NCBI GenBank assembly: GCA_937892665.1
Contig: CALBJF010000141.1
Location: 1 to 13,421, forward strand
DNA: 13,421 bases
DNA from: an uncultured euryarchaeote
Lineage (GTDB): Archaea; Thermoplasmatota; Poseidoniia; Poseidoniales; Poseidoniaceae
Direction of reading: 5' to 3'
The notes beneath the pieces are model-generated. The model was not told the DNA's origin. It was given only the letters and a program-made list of their open reading frames with translations, and searched no databases. Shown piece after piece: positions 1 through 6,985 of this stretch (position 1 is its first letter; each line of letters starts with the position of its first letter). A program made the translations under genes and the position numbers.

Positions 1-430
1 GCCGCTGCTTCCATCATCCGCACTGAAGTAGAGCGTATCACCGACGAGTATCTCCATGTATTGTCCGGGGTTACTGCCGCTGCCAGTTCCGCTGCGGATA
101 TCAGCCACCCGCCAAGTTGAGGCGTTTGAGGTATCATGAGCCCACAGTTCTGCGCCGCTGCTTCCATCATCCGCACTGAAGTAGAACGTATCACCGACTA
201 AGAACTTCATGTAATTACCGGGGTAACTGCTGCCAGTTCCGCTGTTAATATCAGTCACCCGCCAAGTTGAGGCGTTTGAGGTATCATGAGCCCACAATTC
301 GTGGCCGCTGCTTCCATCATCCGCACTGAAGTAGAGCGTATCACCGACCAAGAGCTCCATGTATGCTCCGGGGTTACTGCCGCTGCCAATTCCGCTGCGG
401 ATATCAGCCACCCGCCAAGTTGTTCCGTTG
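1..430 (-). repeat. Tandem 150-153 bp repeats encoding ELWxxDGT-type units
   Basis: The same block (gccgctgcttccatcatccg, then cactgaagtag) begins at 1, 154 and 304, giving periods of 153 and 150 bp with very few differences. Each unit encodes about 50 residues with YFSADDGSSG, ELWAHDTSN and WRVxDIxSGxGS. The array continues past the left edge, so copy number is unknown. Confidence 0.92.
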
Positions 431-3400
431 CCGTTGGAGGTTACAGAGCCTGAACCGCTGCCTGAGCCGCTTGCCGCACTGGCGTTGTATTGGAAAGTGA
501 TGTCGGTCATGGCTACATCGAGGTAGAGATCTGCACCTTCGACGCTCTGTGTGAGCTGGAGGTAGGATGCAGAGAGATAGATGCTCGTACGATAGGTAAC
601 GCCATCCCGATCTCCCGTGATGTTGTATGTTTGATTGACTGAATCTACAGTGGGTGTACCGCTGATGGTGCAGTTATTCATCGAGAGTCCTAGTGGAAGG
701 TTCGGTGAGGAGACGCAGTTAGAGAAGTGTGAAATCGCCATTGAAACACCAGTTCCAAGGTTAACGAATGGGAGGTTGTCGCCCATTTCGTTGGCGCCAT
801 CGCCTCTCGTCGTTGTATCTCCAAGGCCAAGCCAACCATCTCCATTGCTCCCCCAACATTTGAGTGACCCATTGTCAATAATGGCGCATACATGTGAATA
901 GCCGCCTTTGATAGCGAGCGCTTTGACATCTGTTCCGAGATCGGTTGTGGCGAGGTTATCGCCCATTTCGTTGGGGCCATTACCTATGATCGCGGTGCTT
1001 CCAATACCGAGTTGCCCGTGTAGATTCAGGCCCCAGCAGGCAACTGAACCGTTGTCCAAAACGGCGCAAACTCCTTGCGTCAAGGCCGTCAAATCTACGG
1101 CTGTTCGACCCGTGCCGAGATCGACGAAGGAGAGGCTATCGCCCATTTCGTTGGAGTCATCTCCTTGGTGCGAGGTGTTTCCAAGGCCAAGATTACCGTA
1201 TTGATTGAAGCCCCAGCACTTTACTGAACCATTATCAAAGAGGGCACATGTGTGTCCGTTTCCTGCGTCGATGTGAACGGGAGTGAGGCCTGTTCCAAGA
1301 GAGGTGTATGACAAATTGTCGCCCATTTCGTCTGCGTCATCACCCATGGCCGTGGTGCTTCCAATTCCCAATCGGCCGTGACCGTTATTGCCCCAACACT
1401 TGATAGATCCGTTGTCCAAAATTGCACAGGCGTGATCGTGTCCAGTTGCAATGCCAACGGCGGTTCGTCCTGTGCCCAGGTCAACCGATGTGAGGTTATC
1501 GCCCATTTCGTCTGCGTCATCACCCATGGTCGTCGTGTTTCCAATGCCCAACTGGCCTTGTGCGTTCCTGCCCCAACATTTTACATCTCCGTTGTCCAAG
1601 AGAGCGCAAGAAAAGCGATCGCCAACTGAAACATCGACCGCAGTTAGACCTGTACCGAGATCAACCACTGAGAGGTTATCACCCATTCTTTCTGCTACGT
1701 TACCCATGGTCGTGGTGTTTCCAATGCCCAACTGGCCGTGTGAGTTGTAGCCCCAACACTTCACCATACCATCATCGAGAACAGCACACGTATGTGGAGA
1801 GAGTTGAGTTAGGCCAGAGGATATCGATGTGGCCGTACGTCCCGTGCCGAGGTTTGAGACTGGTAGAGCGTCGCCCATTTCACCAGCACCATCTCCAATA
1901 GGTTGGGTCGCTCCATTACCAAGACGATCGTTTCCGCTCGAACCCCAACACTTGATTGATCCGTTGTTCAAGATGCCGCAGGCATGATTGTATCCCAAGG
2001 CAAGTGAATCTGAACTTGCACTGCTCGTTCCGAACGTGATGTTCGTCATCGGTATGTCGACAGAAAGTTCAGCACCATCGGCGGTGGAAGTGAGTTCGAG
2101 GTAGGAGGCGGAGAGCCAAACGCTCGTCTGGAATGTTATGTTGCTGATGTTTGCCGTGACCGTGTACGTTTGATTGACGGAGGCATCCGTTGGTGTACCG
2201 CTAATTGTGCACGTGTTGTTGTCGATGAACAAGCCATTAGGAAGACCAGGGGAAGTGCTGCAATTTGTTGCTGAATTTACTTTATCCATACTCCTCGTCA
2301 GGAATTTGTACGATGTATCGACCAATGTTGGAGTCGAAGCGGTGTTTGTAGTTCCATCTCCAATGTTTCCTTGTGCATTGCGACCCCAGCAGTACATCGA
2401 TCCATTATCAATCAAAGCACAAGTTGCATCGCCTCCTCCGTCAAGCATCAACTTCGTTTGATTCAGGGCAAAGGGAGATGTGTAGGCCGATGACCCTCCA
2501 GTCGTTCCATTTCCGTGTTGGTTTACGTTATTGCGGCCCAAACAATTCACAGAATTATTGGAAAGAAGGGTGCATGAGTGATCTACACCAGTGCTTACAG
2601 AAACCGTTGTTCCAGGCATGTTCGCAACATGTGTTGGTTTCAATAGGTCCCCTCCACTCGAAACAGATCCGATTTGGCCATACGCATTGGCTCCCCAACA
2701 CATTACTGAGCCGTTATTCAAAATAGCGCAGGTAAAAGTATGATCACTTTCGATAGCGATAGCAGGTGCGCCAAGTGGGATTGTAAGTGTTGGAGTATCT
2801 CGGTCGGTTGTGGAATTATCTCCAAGCTGGCCGTCTGTGTTTAAGCCCCAGCAAGCGACTGTTCCATCTTCCAAGAGAGCACAATGGTGGCTGTTTCCAC
2901 TTGTTAACGCCACTGCCTTATTCCCGTTAGGTAACGAAGTTGTGGGTGTGGGAGAAAAGCGATTAGTAGATTCTTGTCCATCACCAACGCCTCCATAGAG
3001 ACCATATCCCCAGCACGAGACACTGCCGTTGTCAAGAATAACGCATGCCCCTTGATTGGCTGTAGAGACCTCGATAGCGTATCGACCGGCTCCTAAAGAG
3101 TCGGTCAAAGTCGGTGTTGTTGTTGGGGTATTACCGACAGTGTTGACAGAACCCAGTGCTCCATATGAATAAGCGAAGCCCCAGCAGGCAACTGAACCGT
3201 TTCCAAGGAGTGCACAGGCAATATATTGGCTTGCATCGAGAGCAACGGCTTTTTCATTTCCAGGCATTGGATTTGTAATCTGTGGAGAGAGTATATCAGT
3301 AGCTGAGTATGATCCCAATGTTCCCCAATTGCTTTCTCCCCAACAAGCAACGGAGCCATTCTCGAGTATAGCACAGGAAGCTCGGTTGCCGATTCCAAGG

Positions 3401-3678
3401 TGTTTGGAAAGAAGCTGTGGATTTGCAATGGCAGCATCATAGTCGAACGTGATGTTCGTCATCGGTATGTCGACGGAGAGTTCAGCACCATCGGCACTTG
3501 CTGTGAAGTTACTTGATCCTGAACCGCCAGTTTCAAGCACGTCATTGATTTGTTCAAGCCTCTGTTCACCGTTTGTCAACGAATTCATTGAATCGAGATA
3601 ACCAACTTGAGTCATCGTAATCATGAGGATTATGAGGACGATTGCTTTGTTGAAATTTGCAGAGCGTGCGCTGGCCAT
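1..3678 (-). CDS. Giant secreted multi-repeat surface protein (RCC1 propellers, He_PIG, ELWxxDGT repeats), 3' end outside window
   Basis: An open frame of 1226 codons runs without a stop from ATG at 3678 to the left edge, so the C-terminus is missing. Residues 11-24 (KAIVLIILMITMTQ) form a signal peptide or N-terminal anchor. Residues about 84-450 carry seven blades with the motif C-x9-C-W/L-G followed by GQLG-like turns. A He_PIG/Ig-like module (CTISGTPT, then VNQTY) follows at about 470-535. A second set of seven blades spans about 549-970, each ending in an EMGD-type motif. A second He_PIG module lies at about 985-1045, then a Gly/Ser linker near 1072. At least three ELWAHDTSNAS-TWRVxDI units of 50-51 residues follow, matching the ELWxxDGT repeat type. 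RCC1 folds are seven-bladed, so two complete propellers are likely. The protein is probably an exported adhesin or cell-surface binder; ligand unknown. It lies 55 nt behind the SPFH gene and may have its own promoter. Confidence 0.9.
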   Translation of the reverse strand, partial: MASARSANFNKAIVLIILMITMTQVGYLDSMNSLTNGEQRLEQINDVLETGGSGSSNFTASADGAELSVDIPMTNITFDYDAAIANPQLLSKHLGIGNRASCAILENGSVACWGESNWGTLGSYSATDILSPQITNPMPGNEKAVALDASQYIACALLGNGSVACWGFAYSYGALGSVNTVGNTPTTTPTLTDSLGAGRYAIEVSTANQGACVILDNGSVSCWGYGLYGGVGDGQESTNRFSPTPTTSLPNGNKAVALTSGNSHHCALLEDGTVACWGLNTDGQLGDNSTTDRDTPTLTIPLGAPAIAIESDHTFTCAILNNGSVMCWGANAYGQIGSVSSGGDLLKPTHVANMPGTTVSVSTGVDHSCTLLSNNSVNCLGRNNVNQHGNGTTGGSSAYTSPFALNQTKLMLDGGGDATCALIDNGSMYCWGRNAQGNIGDGTTNTASTPTLVDTSYKFLTRSMDKVNSATNCSTSPGLPNGLFIDNNTCTISGTPTDASVNQTYTVTANISNITFQTSVWLSASYLELTSTADGAELSVDIPMTNITFGTSSASSDSLALGYNHACGILNNGSIKCWGSSGNDRLGNGATQPIGDGAGEMGDALPVSNLGTGRTATSISSGLTQLSPHTCAVLDDGMVKCWGYNSHGQLGIGNTTTMGNVAERMGDNLSVVDLGTGLTAVDVSVGDRFSCALLDNGDVKCWGRNAQGQLGIGNTTTMGDDADEMGDNLTSVDLGTGRTAVGIATGHDHACAILDNGSIKCWGNNGHGRLGIGSTTAMGDDADEMGDNLSYTSLGTGLTPVHIDAGNGHTCALFDNGSVKCWGFNQYGNLGLGNTSHQGDDSNEMGDSLSFVDLGTGRTAVDLTALTQGVCAVLDNGSVACWGLNLHGQLGIGSTAIIGNGPNEMGDNLATTDLGTDVKALAIKGGYSHVCAIIDNGSLKCWGSNGDGWLGLGDTTTRGDGANEMGDNLPFVNLGTGVSMAISHFSNCVSSPNLPLGLSMNNCTISGTPTVDSVNQTYNITGDRDGVTYRTSIYLSASYLQLTQSVEGADLYLDVAMTDITFQYNASAASGSGSGSGSVTSNGNGTTWRVADIRSGIGSGSNPGAYMELLVGDTLYFSADDGSSGHELWAHDTSNASTWRVTDINSGTGSSYPGNYMKFLVGDTFYFSADDGSSGAELWAHDTSNASTWRVADIRSGTGSGSNPGQYMEILVGDTLYFSADDGSSG
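735..2010 (-). repeat. 180-bp tandem repeat encoding the seven blades of the second RCC1-like propeller
   Basis: The string gcccatttcg (complement of the codons for EMGD) recurs at 781, 961, 1141, 1321 and 1501, with a variant at 1681, all exactly 180 bp apart. A seventh copy lies at 1873, 192 bp further on. Each unit encodes 60 residues with C-x9-CWG, GQLGIGNTTTMGDD-like and EMGDNL segments. The units at 1321 and 1501 are especially alike, which suggests recent duplication or gene conversion. Confidence 0.93.
2031..2082 (-). repeat. Direct repeat copy A (52 bp), linker module of the surface protein
   Basis: This 52-bp block matches 3444-3495 at 50 positions by eye. It encodes the segment ADGAELSVDIPMTNITF that precedes a propeller. 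A diverged third version (GADLYLDVAMTDITF) lies near 500-550, before the ELW repeats. Confidence 0.9.
3444..3495 (-). repeat. Direct repeat copy B (52 bp), linker module of the surface protein
   Basis: This is the partner of 2031-2082, with two A/G differences. It sits just before the first blade of the first propeller, so the two copies mark equivalent boundaries of a duplicated unit (linker, seven blades, He_PIG). Confidence 0.9.
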
Positions 3679-3705
3679 AACCTATCGAGGATGATGAAGT
3701 CCAAA

Positions 3706-3720
3706 GCCATTTACCCTTTA
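3706..3720 (-). promoter_or_regulatory. Possible TATA-like element for the giant surface protein
   Basis: Read on the minus strand, TAAAGGGTAAATGG lies about 28-42 nt before the ATG at 3678. That is the distance expected for an archaeal TATA box of a leaderless or short-leader transcript. The match is weak and there is no clear BRE. Confidence 0.3.
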
Positions 3721-3733
3721 GTCATAGGTTTTG

Positions 3734-4798
3734 TCAACTCGTTGATTTCTGGTTCGTGGCTATTTTCGTGATAGCATCGTATTTTTGTTGTTGTCGTTGA
3801 AGCTTCATTTTCTGAACAGAATCGAACAACTGCATTGCAACATCGAGATCATTTCGTTGTTTCCGTTCTCGTAAATCGAGTTCTTTACTGCGAAGAATTT
3901 CAAAGAGTTCTGCCTTCGAGGCTGCTTTCACCTTGGATTGATGTGTTTCATGCTCAAGGTTCCTGCGTTTATTCTCCCATTCTGCTTCATTCACAGCGCC
4001 CTTTGCTTTGATTCGAGCAAGTTCAGGTTCAACCTTTGCTCGCTCCATCGTTGAAGCGTTTACGGCTTGGGAACGGGCATGATGTTCTGCATGTCGTTGA
4101 TGGTGGGCAAGTTGAGCATCGAGAGCAAGTTGATCTCGTTCTGCTTGAATGGATGCATGTTCGGACATGTTCGTAACATGTTCACGTTCAGCTTCAAGTC
4201 GAACCTTATCCGAAGGTTTCCAGGTAATGAAAGAATGATCGATGGTCATACCAAATGATTCAACTGTGCGACGTAGTGCCATACAAAGACCGATTGTTGT
4301 ATTCTCATCGGCCTGATCTTGAACAAGTTCATCATTGCTATGGCGCTGAATTATTTTGGACATGTAGGCTTGTGCCTCATTGATGAGAAGAGTACTGATG
4401 TCTGAAGTTCGTATCTCCATGAGGCCTTTGGCTGGTAATTGAATCAATCGAGCAACACTTTCGCGTGTTGCATGAACACGAAGGGAAGCTTCTCCTCTCA
4501 GTGTTTGATGATCACTGGATTTGGATACGAATGGCATCGTAAATGTGTATGGGCCGAGGAAAGCGAAAAGGTAGGAACGCTGTCGTTTCCCACCAAAGAC
4601 GCGACGAAGCATCGACGTGGTTGGATTGGCTCGCATGAGTTGTTGTGTAACGATTCCAGAAATTCTGCCGTTCTCAAGAACGACGCAGACTTCGTTTGGC
4701 CGAAGCACAATGGGCGTATTGGTTGGTAGTTCTTTGTCATGGACAAATCGTGCGATAATGTCCGGTTCTTCTCTCCATCTGTATGTATCTCGTGTCAT
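3734..4798 (-). CDS. SPFH/Band 7 superfamily protein with C-terminal coiled coil
   Basis: The protein has 354 residues. Residues about 25-195 look like an SPFH (Band 7) domain of the type without a membrane hairpin: PIVLRPNEVCVVLENGRISG at 29-48, a beta-rich middle, helices with LLINEAQAYMSKII, then ESFGMTIDHSFITW at 180-193, the usual end of the domain. Residues 196-345 are charged heptad-like sequence predicted to form a long coiled coil, with a His-rich patch HHQRHAEHH at 232-240. No signal peptide or transmembrane segment is visible. SPFH proteins form ring or lattice scaffolds at membranes. The start is supported by a GGTGA Shine-Dalgarno at 4803-4807, which overlaps the stop region of the upstream gene 10 nt away. 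Translational coupling with that gene is therefore likely. SPFH assignment is fairly secure; the role is unknown. Confidence 0.75.
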   Translation of the reverse strand: MTRDTYRWREEPDIIARFVHDKELPTNTPIVLRPNEVCVVLENGRISGIVTQQLMRANPTTSMLRRVFGGKRQRSYLFAFLGPYTFTMPFVSKSSDHQTLRGEASLRVHATRESVARLIQLPAKGLMEIRTSDISTLLINEAQAYMSKIIQRHSNDELVQDQADENTTIGLCMALRRTVESFGMTIDHSFITWKPSDKVRLEAEREHVTNMSEHASIQAERDQLALDAQLAHHQRHAEHHARSQAVNASTMERAKVEPELARIKAKGAVNEAEWENKRRNLEHETHQSKVKAASKAELFEILRSKELDLRERKQRNDLDVAMQLFDSVQKMKLQRQQQKYDAITKIATNQKSTS

Positions 4799-4802
4799 GG
4801 TT

Positions 4803-4807
4803 TCACC
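4803..4807 (-). promoter_or_regulatory. Shine-Dalgarno of the SPFH gene
   Basis: On the minus strand GGTGA precedes the ATG at 4798 by 4 nt. It matches the GGTGA part of the archaeal anti-SD complement and abuts the TGA stop (4811-4809) of the upstream gene, as expected for coupled translation inside an operon. Confidence 0.6.
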
Positions 4808-4808
4808 T

Positions 4809-5327
4809 TCAGTTCCTGCCCCTCATGCCGTCAAGCAGCATATTGCGTTCGAGGAAATGGCGCTTTGCTTTGCTAATGACACCGTCAATGATGTCCAAAT
4901 CTGAGTACTGGGTGTTCACATGTGTTGCTAAGGTTGCTCCAAGATGTTGGCTTGCATGTTCCAACATGGTGATGGTTTCACGATCATGTCGAATCAATTT
5001 CTTGTGCAGTGAACGATTCATTCTGCGTATCCCGTCGTGCTTTGGGCGGGATTCCCCAGCCACTGAATATTGAGCATCTTCAGCAAATGACTGTAAATTA
5101 TGCAAGATGGATTGTATCCTATCCATTTCGTATTTTTCATTGTTCGCATAAGATCGGAAAAGCCATCGTTCAACTTGATGGTGGAGATGGTTGACGCGTC
5201 TTCGAACATCTTCTCGAACGGCTCTATCCGTGACACGTACCCTTGATTGTTCATAACCATCATAGGCAGAAATTAACACTCTCATTCCATTTACTGCTGC
5301 GGGTATTGCCAATGATGTTGGGTCCAT
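4809..5327 (-). CDS. Uncharacterised helical protein upstream of the SPFH gene
   Basis: I do not recognise a family. The 172 residues are almost entirely helix-forming and rich in Arg, His and Glu, for example VREDVRRRVNHLHHQVERW at about 37-55 and HKKLIRHDRETITMLEHA at about 108-125. There is no transmembrane segment, signal peptide or Cys motif. The SPFH gene follows after 10 nt with overlapping stop and SD, so a physical or functional pair is plausible. The SRP19 gene ends 39 nt upstream. No SD precedes the ATG at 5327; an in-frame alternative ATG lies at 5285 (residue 15), which would remove a mildly hydrophobic N-terminus. The gene is probably real, given its length, uninterrupted frame and operon position. 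Confidence 0.75.
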   Translation of the reverse strand: MDPTSLAIPAAVNGMRVLISAYDGYEQSRVRVTDRAVREDVRRRVNHLHHQVERWLFRSYANNEKYEMDRIQSILHNLQSFAEDAQYSVAGESRPKHDGIRRMNRSLHKKLIRHDRETITMLEHASQHLGATLATHVNTQYSDLDIIDGVISKAKRHFLERNMLLDGMRGRN

Positions 5328-5328
5328 A

Positions 5329-5346
5329 CAGAGATATATGTCTCTG
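5329..5346. promoter_or_regulatory. Inverted repeat directly before the helical-protein gene
   Basis: CAGAGA-tatatg-TCTCTG is a perfect 6-bp inverted repeat with a 6-nt AT-rich centre. It ends one nucleotide from the ATG at 5327. It could be an operator, a hairpin limiting translation, or (through TATATG) a TATA element if the true start is the ATG at 5285. Confidence 0.45.
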
Positions 5347-5366
5347 GTCCGTCTTAACGCTATTGC

Positions 5367-5819
5367 TTAATTCTTGAAACCGCGCTTTCGGAATCCACCA
5401 CTTTGTGGTTTGTTGGCTTTGTTTCCTGATTTTCTTTGAGAGCGTGCTCTTCTGTCACCTGTTTTCGGACCAGCAGCTTGCTGTTCTTGTTCTGATGCTC
5501 TGCGGTCTTTTTGCATCTGTCTCCAGACACCACCAATGAGTTGCATGACCTCTTCCTTGCTGTTTGCTCCAATGGATTGTTTCGCACCAGTCGTGCTGAC
5601 CCACAATCTACCTTCTTTGCTGTAAGGTCGACGAGGATGAGAGGTTCCGTCTTCTCGCTTGATTTTCTTGAGCCCTACTTTACGAGCAGCAAGATAGAGT
5701 CCTTCGAGATCAGGCTTGAGGACTGAAGCATCCTTTGGAACACGTCGACCACTACGTCTCGACGTCTTTGCATTGAAGTATCCAGGCCAAACAGAAACTC
5801 GGTCAGGGTTGTGTTCCAT
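5367..5819 (-). CDS. srp19: Signal recognition particle protein SRP19
   Basis: The protein has 150 residues. The N-terminal 100 match SRP19: VSVWPGYFNAKTSRRSGRRVP at 8-28 (family form: W-P-x-Y-x-x-x-K-x-x-x-x-GRR-x-P), LYLAARKVGLK at 41-51 and HPRRPYSKEGRLWV at 61-74, the usual region before the last strand. SRP19 binds the helix 6/8 tips of 7S RNA and prepares it for SRP54, so it acts in co-translational membrane targeting. Residues about 105-150 form a Gln/Arg/Lys/Gly-rich disordered tail that typical archaeal SRP19 (about 90-105 aa) lacks. The gene lies 57 nt downstream of S8e on the same strand. A weak GAGGCGA precedes the ATG at 5819. Confidence 0.9.
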   Translation of the reverse strand: MEHNPDRVSVWPGYFNAKTSRRSGRRVPKDASVLKPDLEGLYLAARKVGLKKIKREDGTSHPRRPYSKEGRLWVSTTGAKQSIGANSKEEVMQLIGGVWRQMQKDRRASEQEQQAAGPKTGDRRARSQRKSGNKANKPQSGGFRKRGFKN

Positions 5820-5876
5820 TGGCTCGCCTCATTGAAAGGGTGAGGTTGGAAGGTATGAACCCAACGATGTGGGGCT

Positions 5877-6257
5877 TCACTCAAGAAGAACGCCGTTGAT
5901 GACGCCATCTTTGCCAGGTCGAGAAGTGATTCTGACGTTGCCTTCACTGGTTTCAATGATTGCACCCTTAACCAAGATGTTTCGACGAACATAGTTCGGA
6001 TCGGATTCGTTTTGAATCACGTTGTTGATTGTTGCATTGACAGTCTTTCCTGTCTTTGGATTGTTGACTGAAACTGTGTTTGCAGCCATAACACGAACCA
6101 TTGTATTGCCACCGGCTTTGCGGTAGACCTTACGTCGTGCTTCGCCAACGAGTGCGAATTGCTTCTCAGTCGAGATTTCAGTCGAGCGCTTTCCTCGTGC
6201 TCGAACACGTCGTCCACCGCTTGGTTTTTTCTTGGAAATTCCGTGCCACTGTGCCAT
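5877..6257 (-). CDS. rps8e: Small-subunit ribosomal protein S8e (eS8)
   Basis: The 126 residues match the archaeal S8e family across the full length: the basic N-terminus WHGISKKKPSGGRRVRARGKR at 4-24, a middle region with NPKTGKTVNATINNVIQN at 66-83, and a C-terminus with GNVRITSRPGKDGVINGVLLE at 106-126. It is a component of the 30S subunit found in archaea and eukaryotes but not bacteria. The ATG at 6257 is chosen over upstream ATGs at 6318 and 6320 because the family begins at this residue and a GGAGTGA Shine-Dalgarno lies 6 nt before it. The gene heads the run S8e, SRP19, helical protein, SPFH. Confidence 0.96.
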   Translation of the reverse strand: MAQWHGISKKKPSGGRRVRARGKRSTEISTEKQFALVGEARRKVYRKAGGNTMVRVMAANTVSVNNPKTGKTVNATINNVIQNESDPNYVRRNILVKGAIIETSEGNVRITSRPGKDGVINGVLLE

Positions 6258-6262
6258 GATAC

Positions 6263-6271
6263 TCACTCCTT
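6263..6271 (-). promoter_or_regulatory. Shine-Dalgarno of S8e
   Basis: On the minus strand AAGGAGTGA lies 5 nt before the ATG at 6257, resembling the archaeal consensus GGAGGTGA with one base missing. It decides the start of the S8e gene. Confidence 0.65.
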
Positions 6272-6293
6272 GCAAGCCACCGACTTGACTGGC

Positions 6294-6301
6294 GTATATC
6301 A
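6294..6301 (-). promoter_or_regulatory. Possible TATA box of the S8e operon
   Basis: TGATATAC on the minus strand is centred about 40 nt before the S8e ATG, in the 53-nt gap after the FAH-family gene. A start of transcription about 26 nt downstream would fall near 6271 and just include the Shine-Dalgarno. Confidence 0.45.
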
Positions 6302-6310
6302 AGGAAACCC

Positions 6311-6919
6311 TTAGCGACAACGGCCGGAGTAGGAGGAAAGGAGTTCACCATCAGCAGCAAAAAGACGTGCCTCAATCACATCACCGGGCTGCAATTGAGC
6401 CACTCCTTGAGGGGTTCCAGTGAACAACAAATCACCTGTAGAAACAGGAGCCCATTGAATCAGCGATTCCAATTGTTGAGCCGGTGTAATACTCATCTCA
6501 CTTAGAGACGCTTCTTGCCATCGCTCGCCATTGACATCGAGTTCGATTTTTGGAGCCGTCTTCGCATCGCTTAGGGCTTCTGCACCCAATCGCCATGGAT
6601 AGAACGAACCAAGCACTGCTGCTTGTCGAAACGTCTTGCCTTTCGACCATGGTAATCCCTCGGCGCTAAGGACGGATTGTGCTGCTCGGTCGGTGAGATC
6701 AAGCCCAACTGCAATCGCTTCTATGTCACCATGCTGATTCAATCGAACGACGCATTCGGTCTCAATGTGAACTTCACCTGGATGTGCAGAGACATGAAGT
6801 TCACTTGATTCAGTTCGACATCCATCTGGTTTAACGAAGAAGATGGGTTCACTTGGAGCTTCGTTTCCTAATTCCTTAGCGTGAGCTTGGAAGGTTCGTA
6901 TGGTGCACCAGACGGCCAT
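6311..6919 (-). CDS. Fumarylacetoacetate hydrolase (FAH) family protein, FAHD1-like
   Basis: The 202 residues match the short acylpyruvase/oxaloacetate-decarboxylase branch of the FAH superfamily. Visible features are SEPIFFVKP at 23-31, the metal ligands E53 and E55 (HIETE) and D74 (GLDLTDR), GLPWSKGKTF at 88-97 with K95, and FTGTPQGV at 166-173. H13 and E16 align with the catalytic His-Glu pair of human FAHD1, although the usual GxNY preceding them is replaced by IRTF. It likely hydrolyses or decarboxylates a 2-oxo acid using Mg2+ in the cytosol; substrate unknown. The ATG at 6919 fits the family start; the upstream ATG at 7003 would add 28 residues lacking similarity and overlap the divergent gene. 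No promoter motif is obvious in the 66-nt divergent gap. Confidence 0.88.
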   Translation of the reverse strand: MAVWCTIRTFQAHAKELGNEAPSEPIFFVKPDGCRTESSELHVSAHPGEVHIETECVVRLNQHGDIEAIAVGLDLTDRAAQSVLSAEGLPWSKGKTFRQAAVLGSFYPWRLGAEALSDAKTAPKIELDVNGERWQEASLSEMSITPAQQLESLIQWAPVSTGDLLFTGTPQGVAQLQPGDVIEARLFAADGELLSSYSGRCR

Positions 6920-6985
6920 GAAAATGCCACCTGTTGGCGGTTCTTGAAGGCGAAGGGTGAAACAGGTCAGGCTTCTGGCAAGTTC

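Noticed and set aside
635..1901. Plus-strand open frames opposite the RCC1 region
   Set aside because: They repeat with the 180-bp period because they mirror the minus-strand gene. They have no family likeness and the minus-strand frame is clearly the coding one.
735..2010. Regularly spaced repeats as a CRISPR array
   Set aside because: The units are 180 bp, code for protein in one open frame and have no unique 30-40 bp spacers.
3105..3440. Minus-strand 111-codon frame within the first propeller
   Set aside because: It is out of frame with the continuous RCC1 frame, which carries all seven Cys-Trp-Gly motifs through this region.
6881..6985. Longer PUA protein starting at 6881
   Set aside because: It would overlap the divergent FAH gene and precede the natural family start (MGKEF) by 35 residues.
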